Shown here piece by piece: positions 24,360-31,362 of a stretch of DNA of 64,000 nucleotides. Origin of the DNA: Paenibacillus_I sp035510375. Lineage in GTDB: Bacteria; Bacillota; Bacilli; Paenibacillales; Paenibacillaceae. Made by a program: the position numbers and the translations under genes. Numbering within the stretch: the stretch's first letter is position 1; each line of letters starts with the position of its first letter. The notes below the pieces were generated by a model. It saw nothing but the letters and a program-made list of their open reading frames with translations. It did not search any database and had not been told where the DNA came from. The stretch lies in NCBI RefSeq assembly GCF_035510375.1, contig NZ_DATKHG010000027.1, one strand, 5' to 3'.

Positions 24360-25286
24360 GTGAGAATCGGATTTCGGACGGTCAAGACCGCGGTCGGCGT
24401 CAGCTTGTCCGTCCTGATAGCCCAATGGCTTCAGCTGGAGTATTATTCGGCCGCAGGCATCCTGACGCTTTTATGCATACAGAAATCGCGGAAGCAGTCC
24501 ATTAAAGCGGCGACCAGCCGGTTTTTCGCCTGTATGATGGGCCTGTTTTTCGCGACCGGTTTATTCGAACTGGTCGGCTACCGGCCATACGCTTTTCTGA
24601 TCCTGTTGCTGCTGTTCATCCCGCTCTGCGTCCGGCTTCGCATCCAGGAGGGGATCGCCAGCAGCTCGGTCATCGTCATGCACGTCTATATCAACCGCGA
24701 AGTGGAAGCCTCCTTTTTCCTCAACGAGCTGCTCGTTGTGGTCGTCGGTCTGGGCGTTGCGCTGCTGATCAATTGGTATATGCCGAGCATCGACAAGCAG
24801 CTGCAGCGGTACAAGGCGGAGTCGGACCGGCTGATCGCCGTCATTTTGAACGAAATCGCGAATTACCTCAAGAACGGCTATACGCTGTGGGACGGCAGCG
24901 AGCTGCTGCAGCTTTCGGAGCTGCTCTCCAGGGCGCGGAGCGCGGCAGCTTTGGATGCGGAAAATCATTTGGCACGCGGCAATGAGTACGGGCATTATTT
25001 TGAAACGAAAAGGAAGCAGTTCGAGCTGCTCGAGCGGATGCTGCCAGCCGTTTCGCGGGTTAACGTGCAGATCGAGCAGGGCAGGCGGATCGGCGATTTC
25101 GTCATCGAGCTGATCGCCCATATGAACAAGCCGGGTTACGCGGACACCTTCTACGACATGCTGCGCGCCATTCGCGAGTACCACAAGCTGCTGCCGCTGC
25201 CGGAAACGAGAGACGAATTCGAGAACCGGGCGAATCTGTACGCGGTGGCCAACGAGCTTGAACGGTTCGTCGATACGCTGGATTAG
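24360..25286 (+). CDS. Aromatic acid exporter family protein (YqjA-like)
   Basis: A 308-residue protein with four or five N-terminal membrane helices of the ArAE_1/FUSC type (TVKTAVGVSLSVLIAQWL, then ALLINWYMPSIDKQL) and a soluble helical C-terminal half (residues about 145-308). The family resembles B. subtilis YqjA; export of aromatic acids is suggested by name and fold but not demonstrated for most members. GTG start. Converges with the racA-like gene. Confidence 0.78.
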   Translation: MRIGFRTVKTAVGVSLSVLIAQWLQLEYYSAAGILTLLCIQKSRKQSIKAATSRFFACMMGLFFATGLFELVGYRPYAFLILLLLFIPLCVRLRIQEGIASSSVIVMHVYINREVEASFFLNELLVVVVGLGVALLINWYMPSIDKQLQRYKAESDRLIAVILNEIANYLKNGYTLWDGSELLQLSELLSRARSAAALDAENHLARGNEYGHYFETKRKQFELLERMLPAVSRVNVQIEQGRRIGDFVIELIAHMNKPGYADTFYDMLRAIREYHKLLPLPETRDEFENRANLYAVANELERFVDTLD

Positions 25287-25318
25287 CGCGGAACCGCCCT
25301 TTTCGGTGAAGGTTTATG

Positions 25319-25882
25319 TCAGAATGGAAAAAGGTTGCGCAGCAGGCTGCGCTTCCGCCTTCTGGATGCGGAAGACGCGGCTGCGGCTGTGCCTGCGGGA
25401 GGCTCGGCGGCGATGACGGGCATGGGGGCAACCTGTTTGCGCAACGCTTCGACCGTCTCCGTCAGTCGCTCCACGGTTTTGCGGATGTCCTCCAGCTCTT
25501 CGCGCTGCTTCAGGAATTGGAACGTCACCACTTCGTCGGCTTTTTGTGAGAGGGAGGCTTCTATTCGCGCGACCGCGGTCCACAGCTCGTCGGCGGTATC
25601 GCCGGCACCCTCGTTCGTATCGGCCGGGCTTTCGGAAGCGGCCGCCGACTGCAGGACAACACTGTCCCCGGTCTCCGATAAGGCGATCTCGTCCAAGGCC
25701 AGCCCCTGCTCCACCATAAGCCGGATATGGCGCATCCGCTCTACGTCCCGCTCCGAGAAAACATAGTGCCCGAACCGGTCTTTGCGGAACGAATCGGGGA
25801 AATGGGAAACCCACCGTTTGACCGTCGTTTGGCTGACGCCGAGCGTTTGCGCCATGTCTTTCGTTTTCATCGCTTTGCTCAT
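25319..25882 (-). CDS. RacA-like MerR-type chromosome-anchoring protein
   Basis: A 187-residue protein with an N-terminal MerR-type winged helix (MKTKDMAQTLGVSQTTVKRW, then GHYVFSERDVERM), a linker, a coiled coil (FLKQREELEDIRKTVERLTETVEALRK) and a basic tail (SRRRKRSLL). This is the layout of RacA, which binds centromere-like DNA and tethers it to the cell pole during sporulation. The start is set at MSKAMK because GGGGTGAT precedes it. The low-complexity middle differs from B. subtilis, so the assignment rests on architecture. Confidence 0.65.
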   Translation of the reverse strand: MSKAMKTKDMAQTLGVSQTTVKRWVSHFPDSFRKDRFGHYVFSERDVERMRHIRLMVEQGLALDEIALSETGDSVVLQSAAASESPADTNEGAGDTADELWTAVARIEASLSQKADEVVTFQFLKQREELEDIRKTVERLTETVEALRKQVAPMPVIAAEPPAGTAAAASSASRRRKRSLLRNLFPF

Positions 25883-26013
25883 TTCTATCACCCCGTTCAA
25901 GATCGTAAGTATGCATATTCGAGCCTCGATTCGCTCTCCCTGCAAGGGTGACAAAGGTAGTGCGGATTCGATAAACAAAGTGGTTTTCGGCGTTTTTTTG
26001 CCCTCCGGGCGGA

Positions 26014-26041
26014 CAAAAACCCCAGCCGGGCGGGCTGGGGC
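26014..26041 (-). terminator. Terminator of the cyclophilin gene
   Basis: Minus-strand hairpin CCCCAGCC/GGCTGGGG followed by TTTTTG (26015-26019 on plus). Confidence 0.85.
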
Positions 26042-26068
26042 GGCGACTGTTGTTTGAAAGATGGGGCA

Positions 26069-26797
26069 TTATCGGATCGTTTCGGGTTCCGTATAATCGA
26101 CTCCCTTCGTATCGACGGTAACCTTTTTCATCACCGGAGGCGTCTCCGGACGATCGTTCGCGTCGGTCGGCAGATTGACGATTTCGTCAACCGCGTCCAT
26201 CCCGGACGTGACTTTGCCGAACGCCGCGTAGCTTCCGTCGAGGGAAGGCGCATCTCCGGTCATGATGAAAAATTGCGAGCCGGCCGAGTTTGGATCCTGG
26301 GCCCGGGCCATCGAGATGACGCCGCGTTCATGCTTCAGGTCGTTGGGGAAGCCGTTGCCGCTGAATTCGCCGGCGATGCCGTAGCCGGGGCCGCCCATGC
26401 CGGTGCCGTCGGGATCTCCGCCCTGAATCATGAAGCCCGGAATAACCCGATGGAAGACGGTCCCGTTATAGAAGCCTTTGTTCACCAAGGAGATGAAGTT
26501 GTTGACCGTATTGGGTGCAAGCTCCGGGTACAGCTCGATCGTAATCAGCTTGCCGCCGTCGGTCTCAATCGTAACGACCGGGTTCGTCTCCGAAGCGTAC
26601 TTGTCCGTTTTGTCGGCCGGCGCTTCTTCGCCGCCGCCCGCCGGCGCTTGATTTGCGGCCGCCCCGTTGCCGCTTGTCCCATTGCCGGCTTGGCCTTTCT
26701 GTGACTGTGGACTGCCGCCCCCGCATGCGGCCAGCAGTATGGCGAGTGCCGCCAGCACGCCGAGCAGGCTTGCCCGCTTGAATGTCTTTGCGCTCAT
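26069..26797 (-). CDS. Peptidyl-prolyl cis-trans isomerase lipoprotein (cyclophilin)
   Basis: A cyclophilin with the lipoprotein signal LLGVLAALAILLAACGGG. The isomerase core shows the canonical GTVFHRVIPGFMIQGGDP (containing the active-site Arg), GSQFFIMTGDAP and YAAFGKVTSGMD. It is expected to fold exported proteins on the outer face of the membrane. The start at MSAKTF is preferred. The upstream in-frame ATG at 26839 lies directly at a TATAAT -10 element (TTCAAA-17-TATAAT on the minus strand), so it would be at or before the start of transcription. Confidence 0.88.
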   Translation of the reverse strand: MSAKTFKRASLLGVLAALAILLAACGGGSPQSQKGQAGNGTSGNGAAANQAPAGGGEEAPADKTDKYASETNPVVTIETDGGKLITIELYPELAPNTVNNFISLVNKGFYNGTVFHRVIPGFMIQGGDPDGTGMGGPGYGIAGEFSGNGFPNDLKHERGVISMARAQDPNSAGSQFFIMTGDAPSLDGSYAAFGKVTSGMDAVDEIVNLPTDANDRPETPPVMKKVTVDTKGVDYTEPETIR

Positions 26798-26889
26798 TGT
26801 CGTAATATCCCGCCTTGTCCGTTTTTTCGCTTGCGCCATCTATTATAACGGTTCATGGCGGATATTTGAACCGAGGGACCGCTTGAAGC

Positions 26890-27720
26890 CTACGGCAACT
26901 GTCCTTTTGCCTGTTGAATAACGGTGCTGATCCGGCTCTCCAGATCGTAGCTTGCCTGTTTTCTTTCCACGATCTGCCGGGACAGCGTTACGAGCTCGGA
27001 CAGCGCGGCCGTCGCGCCCGCGGCGTCTTTCTTCTTCACGGCCCGCTTGAACGAATCCAACGGATCGGACAAGCTCCGCTTATGCCTGGCGATGGCGCTT
27101 CGATCCGCTTTCAGACGCACCTTAAGCGGATCGGCTGCGGCCAGCGTGCCGCGAATTCGGGCTTTCGACTTGGCTGCGGCATCTTTGGCCGCCCGCAGCC
27201 TGTCCTCTTTATTGCGGATGTCCAGACGGGCCAGCTGGGTTGAAATCCGTACGCCATCGGCCTGCGCGCGAAGCAGGGAAACGGCTTGTTTGCTGCCGAT
27301 CCTCCGCGCGGCGGTCATTTGCCGGTTCAACGATGCGTAGTAATCGAACAGCGGTTTGTAGCGGGCTTTCGCTTGCTTGACTTCGGCTTCGAGCTTCTGC
27401 ACGTTGTCCGCGCCGATCCGGTTGATTTGCTTGTACAGGATGCCGAGCGCTTCTTCGTTGCGGAACTGAAGATTCTTCACTTTGTCTTCCCATTGAAGGT
27501 CCTGCGCATCGAGGACGGTCAAATCGCTCATCAGCTTGCCCATCGTTGCGCGCATCGCCGGGTCCGCTTCCGAAGCAAGCCCGCCGAAGGCGGCCTCAAC
27601 CGTCGGCGTCAGATTGACGGCCGCCGACAGTTCCGCGGGCGCGGCGAACGCCGGCAGCAGCATGAGGAACAGCGCGGCCAGCCGCACCTTGACGCCTTCT
27701 TTCCGTTTCAAACACCACAT
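26890..27720 (-). CDS. Secreted coiled-coil protein of unknown function
   Basis: A 276-residue protein with a signal peptide (VRLAALFLMLLPAFAAPAELSAA) and an otherwise all-helical, Lys/Ala/Leu/Arg-rich body predicted to form coiled coils (for example KLEAEVKQAKARYKPLFDYY and LVTLSRQIVERKQASYDLES). It has no Cys and no recognised enzymatic motif. ATG follows AGGAGG. It has its own promoter and an unusual leader containing a terminator hairpin. Possibly a cell-wall-associated or scaffolding protein; no function is assigned. Confidence 0.6.
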   Translation of the reverse strand: MWCLKRKEGVKVRLAALFLMLLPAFAAPAELSAAVNLTPTVEAAFGGLASEADPAMRATMGKLMSDLTVLDAQDLQWEDKVKNLQFRNEEALGILYKQINRIGADNVQKLEAEVKQAKARYKPLFDYYASLNRQMTAARRIGSKQAVSLLRAQADGVRISTQLARLDIRNKEDRLRAAKDAAAKSKARIRGTLAAADPLKVRLKADRSAIARHKRSLSDPLDSFKRAVKKKDAAGATAALSELVTLSRQIVERKQASYDLESRISTVIQQAKGQLP

Positions 27721-27773
27721 TCACACGTTTCCTCCTCGCTATGTTATAGTTGCAAGCCTTTCGCTGCAGACGA

Positions 27774-27893
27774 CAAAAAGCACCCGCAACAAAGCCGTTT
27801 CGGCTTGTGCTTACGGGTGCTTCCGCGCAAGGTGGTATCCCTGTTCATCTGCTGTTGTCCGTTTAATTTACCCGACTTTCCGCCGGCTGTCAA
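27774..27893 (-). promoter_or_regulatory. Promoter and terminator-bearing leader of the secreted protein gene
   Basis: On the minus strand TTGACA (27888-27893), 17-bp spacer, TAAATT (27865-27870). Starting about 36 nt after the predicted start of transcription is a long stable hairpin: AAGCACCCG at 27814-27822, CGGGTGCTT at 27778-27786, with an inner AAGCCG/CGGCTT stem, followed by TTTTTG. The gene starts about 55 nt beyond it. An intrinsic terminator between promoter and coding region is the hallmark of attenuation. No known riboswitch aptamer was recognised. The rest of the 305-bp gap to the plus-strand oxidoreductase contains a TATAAT at 27986-27991 for that gene. Confidence 0.6.
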
Positions 27894-28025
27894 GCATCCG
27901 CCAGCCTTCTGCGCGGCCTTCTGCGCGGTTTTCCGGGCCGAAGGATAATGTGACGGACTTAATACCGCGGCCGGGCCCTTTTCGGTATAATAAGCACATA
28001 TCGGTCAGGGAAGGTGTGGAAACAG

Positions 28026-29045
28026 ATGAGTTCTTTGTACAACGTTATTCAACCCTTTCAAGCAATCGTTGTCGACAGGGCGGGCGATAACGGGAACGGG
28101 GACGTCGAGCCCCGTATCAGGACGCTCGAAGCGGCCGATCTTCCCGAAGGAGAGCTTTTTGTCCGTGTCAGTTATTCAAGCGTTAACTATAAAGATGCTC
28201 TGGCTTGCTCGGCGAACGGAAACATCGTAAAGACGTATCCGTTCGTTCCCGGCATCGACTTGGCCGGTGTGGTGGAGCAAAGCGAATCGCCGCGCTTCAA
28301 GCCGGGCGACGAGGTGATCGTGACCGGATACGGACTCGGCGTGTCCCATTTCGGCGGATGGAGCGAGTATGCCAGGATACCCGTGGAGTGGGCGGTTCCG
28401 TTGCCGGAAGGTCTGAGCGCCAAGGAGGCGATGATGCTGGGCACAGCCGGATTTACCGCGGCCCTGTCCGTCGTGGCGCTGGAGGAAAGCGGCGTTCTGC
28501 CGAACTCCGGTCTGGTTTTGGTCACAGGCGCGTCCGGAGGTGTCGGAAGTGCGGCGGTGGCCATGCTGGCCAGGCTGGGCTACGAGACGGTTGCTTCCAC
28601 AGGCAAGCCCGACGAGGCCGAGCGGCTGCGGGAGCTTGGCGCCCGGCATATCCTCACGCGTGAAGAACTGGTGCCCGCCGAGACGAAGCCGCTGGACAAG
28701 CAGCTGTGGGCGGGGGCGGTCGATTGCGTCGGAGGACGGACGCTGTCGTCGATCCTGCCCCGAATCCGCTACTCGGGAGCGGTGGCGGCCAGCGGGCTGA
28801 CGGGCGGAACGGCGCTGTCTGCGACCGTGCTGCCGTTTATCCTGAGAGGTGTCCGGCTTATCGGGATCGACTCGGTGTTCATTCCGATGGCACGGCGTAC
28901 CGACATATGGCGGCAGCTGGCCGGGCGGCTTAAGCCGGATAAGCCGGACGCGCTGTTTCGGGAAATTCCGCTCGGCCGCGTGCCGGAGATTGTGCAGCCG
29001 ATGCTGAACGGCGAATCGCGAGGACGCATTGTGGTGAAGCTGTAG
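28026..29045 (+). CDS. YhdH/AcuI-type quinone/acrylyl-CoA oxidoreductase
   Basis: A medium-chain dehydrogenase/reductase without the structural zinc. The N-terminal GroES-like part has SSVNYKDALACSANG and YPFVPGIDLAG. The NADPH-binding GASGGVGSAAVAMLARLGY follows. Length and the EAMMLGTAGFTAALSV block match the YhdH/YhfP family, whose studied members reduce acryloyl-CoA. Start ATG at 28026 with GGAAGGTG upstream. Single-gene unit. Confidence 0.87.
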   Translation: MSSLYNVIQPFQAIVVDRAGDNGNGDVEPRIRTLEAADLPEGELFVRVSYSSVNYKDALACSANGNIVKTYPFVPGIDLAGVVEQSESPRFKPGDEVIVTGYGLGVSHFGGWSEYARIPVEWAVPLPEGLSAKEAMMLGTAGFTAALSVVALEESGVLPNSGLVLVTGASGGVGSAAVAMLARLGYETVASTGKPDEAERLRELGARHILTREELVPAETKPLDKQLWAGAVDCVGGRTLSSILPRIRYSGAVAASGLTGGTALSATVLPFILRGVRLIGIDSVFIPMARRTDIWRQLAGRLKPDKPDALFREIPLGRVPEIVQPMLNGESRGRIVVKL

Positions 29046-29192
29046 GTCATGGGTAGTCCGACGCACACCTCATCCGGCGCGAGTTGCGGCGCTGCATGGC
29101 GGCTGTCGGGCCGCAAGCGGCCTTTCCGCAGGATATTCCCGCAGCGGCACGCCGAAGTGCGTAAGTCTGCGGGATTTCATTTCTGAAACGTT

Positions 29193-29312
29193 TTGCTATT
29201 TATCCCGGGTTGTGGTATGATCAATTTACCTAATGAAGACCTGCTGGTATATTCACATATTGCAAAGGGTGATCATTGAGGAATGGTACCTTTTCCCATA
29301 TGTGAATTTTTT
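29193..29312 (+). promoter_or_regulatory. csp promoter and cold-shock leader with internal hairpin
   Basis: TTGCTA (29193-29198), 17 bp, TATGAT (29216-29221), with TGG before the -10. The leader is about 135 nt long. TTCACATAT (29252-29260) pairs with ATATGTGAA (29298-29306), followed by TTTTTTA, so the leader can fold into a long stem ending in a T-run. Long structured leaders are typical of cspA-type mRNAs and control translation and stability with temperature. Confidence 0.65.
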
Positions 29313-29362
29313 ATTTACGGATAAAAAGGTCATATAAATTTTTACGAAGGAGGAATACCAGC

Positions 29363-29563
29363 ATGCAAACCGGAACAGTTAAATGGTTTAACGCCGAGAA
29401 AGGTTTCGGCTTCATCGAAGTCGAAGGCGGCAAAGACGTATTCGTGCATTTCAGCGCAATCGTCGGTGACGGCTACAAATCGTTGGAAGAAGGCCAGCGC
29501 GTCGAATTCAACGTCGTGCAAGGCAACCGCGGCCCGCAAGCCGAGAACGTTGTTAAGCTGTAA
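29363..29563 (+). CDS. csp: Cold-shock protein, CspA/CspB family
   Basis: A 66-residue single cold-shock domain with both RNP motifs: KGFGFIEVE and VFVHFSAI. It binds single-stranded RNA and DNA and melts RNA structure at low temperature. Strong AAGGAGGA site. Followed by a terminator and then ydjO, another cold-linked gene. Confidence 0.97.
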   Translation: MQTGTVKWFNAEKGFGFIEVEGGKDVFVHFSAIVGDGYKSLEEGQRVEFNVVQGNRGPQAENVVKL

Positions 29564-29573
29564 GCTGACCAGA

Positions 29574-29609
29574 CTGCCCTTAACGGTTCGTTAAGGGCAG
29601 TTTTATTTT
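29574..29609 (+). terminator. Intrinsic terminator between csp and ydjO
   Basis: CTGCCCTTAACG (29574-29585), loop GTT, CGTTAAGGGCAG (29589-29600), then TTTTATTTT. Confidence 0.93.
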
Positions 29610-29634
29610 ACCGGATGAAGGAGGGAGCCGGACC

Positions 29635-29844
29635 GTGTATTCACGGAAAAAACCGTTAGAAGAAATTCCCCTTTCCTTGACCGAGATCTGGACCTGTACG
29701 ACGGACGGTTGCAACTTATGGATGCGCAATGACTTCACGTTCGAGCAGGAGCCTCTCTGCCGCCATTGCGGCGCGCCGATGGTCAAGTCGACGAAGATGC
29801 TGTCTTTGCTGGTCAATACGGACAAAAATTACTTGAAAAAATAG
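29635..29844 (+). CDS. ydjO: Cold-inducible YdjO-like zinc-ribbon protein
   Basis: A 69-residue protein matching the YdjO family: EEIPLSLTEIWTCTTDGC, then WMRNDFTF, then CRHCGAPM, giving four cysteines that probably bind zinc. B. subtilis ydjO is cold-induced; function unknown. GTG start behind AAGGAGGGAG. Its place right after csp fits co-regulation by readthrough at low temperature. Confidence 0.85.
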   Translation: MYSRKKPLEEIPLSLTEIWTCTTDGCNLWMRNDFTFEQEPLCRHCGAPMVKSTKMLSLLVNTDKNYLKK

Positions 29845-29890
29845 CTGGCGGAAGGCGAACGTTCCTTTCGTCCGCCCGGCTTTTCAATGA

Positions 29891-30006
29891 AACCCGCCTG
29901 CGCAGCAGCGGGTTTTTTGTATATAAAGAATTATATCCTTATGGGGTCCCCGAAAAGTAATCGGATTAAGCTACAGAGCATCACGTCACTTTTCGGGGAT
30001 TATTTT
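29891..30006 (+). terminator. Two hairpins between ydjO and yceI
   Basis: First a terminator CCCGC(CTGCGCAGCA)GCGGG with TTTTTT (29891-29919). Second, a 12-bp inverted repeat TCCCCGAAAAGT (29947-29958) and ACTTTTCGGGGA (29988-29999) followed by TTATTTT, with a 29-nt loop. The second may be another terminator or the mark of a lost small gene. Confidence 0.75.
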
Positions 30007-30033
30007 GCTGTTTCGCCAAAGAAAATAATAGGG

Positions 30034-30063
30034 TTGACAAAATATAGGCAGTGACGTTAATCT
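30034..30063 (+). promoter_or_regulatory. Promoter of the yceI-like gene
   Basis: TTGACA (30034-30039), 18 bp, TAATCT (30058-30063). A palindrome TTAATTATTAA lies shortly downstream, where a MarR-like repressor could bind; that is only a suggestion. Confidence 0.6.
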
Positions 30064-30113
30064 AAAGTAAGTTAATTATTAAATGTAAGCTAAAGACATG
30101 GAGGTACGGACAA

Positions 30114-30647
30114 ATGGCCAACGTTAAATGGGCGGTAGACGCCTCGCACAGCAGCATTGAATTTTCCGTCAAGCACATGATGATTTCCAGGGTCAAGGGC
30201 TCGTTCCAAACCTTCGATGCCGATATCGAAGCGGATCCGAACGACCTGACTTCGGCACACATCGGTCTCAGCGTCGATCTGAGCAGCATTGATACGCGCA
30301 ACGCCGACCGTGACAATCATCTGCGGTCCGCCGATTTCTTCGATGTTGAGAACTATCCGAAGATGACGTTCCGGTCGAAGAGCATCGTGAAAACCGGCGA
30401 AGGCGAATACGACGTAACCGGCGACCTGACGATCCGCGGCGTGACCCGAACCGAAACATTCGAGGCGACATACGAAGGCGGCGGTAAAAATCCGTGGGGA
30501 GTCGAAGTGGTCGGCTTCAGCGCGAAAGGATCCATCAAGCGCAGCGACTACGGATTGACCTGGAACGCGGCGCTCGAAACGGGCGGCGTGCTTGTAGGCG
30601 ACGAAGTGAAAATCGCGCTCGAGCTCCAAGCTTCGCAGCAAGCTTGA
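30114..30647 (+). CDS. YceI-family lipocalin-like protein
   Basis: A 177-residue YceI domain protein without a signal peptide (KWAVDASHSSIEFSVKHMM, DNHLRSADFFDVENYPKMTF, GDLTIRGVTR), an all-beta barrel that binds long polyisoprenoid molecules in structurally known members. Cytoplasmic YceI proteins are common in Bacillales. Own promoter and terminator (30661-30700, AAAGTCCCG/CGGGACTTT), so it is monocistronic. Confidence 0.92.
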   Translation: MANVKWAVDASHSSIEFSVKHMMISRVKGSFQTFDADIEADPNDLTSAHIGLSVDLSSIDTRNADRDNHLRSADFFDVENYPKMTFRSKSIVKTGEGEYDVTGDLTIRGVTRTETFEATYEGGGKNPWGVEVVGFSAKGSIKRSDYGLTWNAALETGGVLVGDEVKIALELQASQQA

Positions 30648-30660
30648 TGACAGGAAAACA

Positions 30661-30700
30661 GGAAAGTCCCGCGCTTCAATCGGAGCCGGGACTTTATTTC
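30661..30700 (+). terminator. Terminator of yceI
   Basis: AAAGTCCCG (30663-30671) with CGGGACTTT (30687-30695) and an AT-rich tail. Confidence 0.85.
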
Positions 30701-30799
30701 GTTTCAAGCGCCATGCGGGTTGGCCCTGGTGCCGCGGCGATTACCGCGCTTCTAATTCGGTTATGAAATAAGTGACGCCAATCGAACGGGGAGGGAAGC

Positions 30800-31243
30800 A
30801 TGATGGACAATCAACCGCAAACCATCGAACGTCAGCCTTACGGCGAATATCGGAAGCATTATTCCGATGAAGGTTTTCGCTCAAAGCTGAAAAGATCGGC
30901 CGCAAGCATCGGCATCAAAGCGGCTTATCTGGCATTGCTCCTGTACTATGCGCTGAAAAGCCCGAAGACGCCGAAGACGGCGAAAATCCAAATTTACGGC
31001 GCGCTCGGTTATTGGATTCTGCCGCTGGATATTATGCCGGATATTCTGCCGGCAATCGGCTATGTTGACGACTGGGGGGCGCTGCTTCTGGCGTTGGGGC
31101 ATGTGGCCGGCAGCATAAACGACGAAGTCAGGCAGCAAGCCAAGAATAAGCTCAGGCAGTTGTTCCGCGGTACGGAGGATGACCATCCGGAGGTCGTCGA
31201 GGTCGAGCGGCGCATTCAGGCTCCGGCCGCCCGGGGCGTATAA
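30800..31243 (+). CDS. DUF1232 (YkvA-type) membrane protein
   Basis: A 147-residue protein with the DUF1232 signature: LLYYALKSPKTPKTAK followed by the LGYWILPLDIMPDILPAIGY segment and GALLLALGHVA. This is a short membrane-associated domain of unknown role. ATG after GGGGAGGG. Terminator with paired GAAGCGGACCG arms and TCTTTTT at 31249-31290. Confidence 0.9.
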   Translation: MMDNQPQTIERQPYGEYRKHYSDEGFRSKLKRSAASIGIKAAYLALLLYYALKSPKTPKTAKIQIYGALGYWILPLDIMPDILPAIGYVDDWGALLLALGHVAGSINDEVRQQAKNKLRQLFRGTEDDHPEVVEVERRIQAPAARGV

Positions 31244-31248
31244 ACATG

Positions 31249-31290
31249 CGGAAGCGGACCGTCCCGAACGGCGGTCCGCTTCCTCTTTTT
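31249..31290 (+). terminator. Terminator after the DUF1232 gene
   Basis: GGAAGCGGACCG ... CGGTCCGCTTCC stem followed by TCTTTTT. Confidence 0.88.
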
Positions 31291-31362
31291 ACCGGTTGCC
31301 GGAGCCGCTCGAGCATGTAAAGACGGACACCGTCGGTTTACGCATGGAAGGTGTCCCCTTTG

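Noticed and set aside
27826..27841. T-box-like sequence AAGGTGGTATCCC
   Set aside because: Does not match the strict AGGGTGGNACCGCG element, no aminoacyl-tRNA or amino-acid gene follows, and the terminator hairpin is on the opposite strand.
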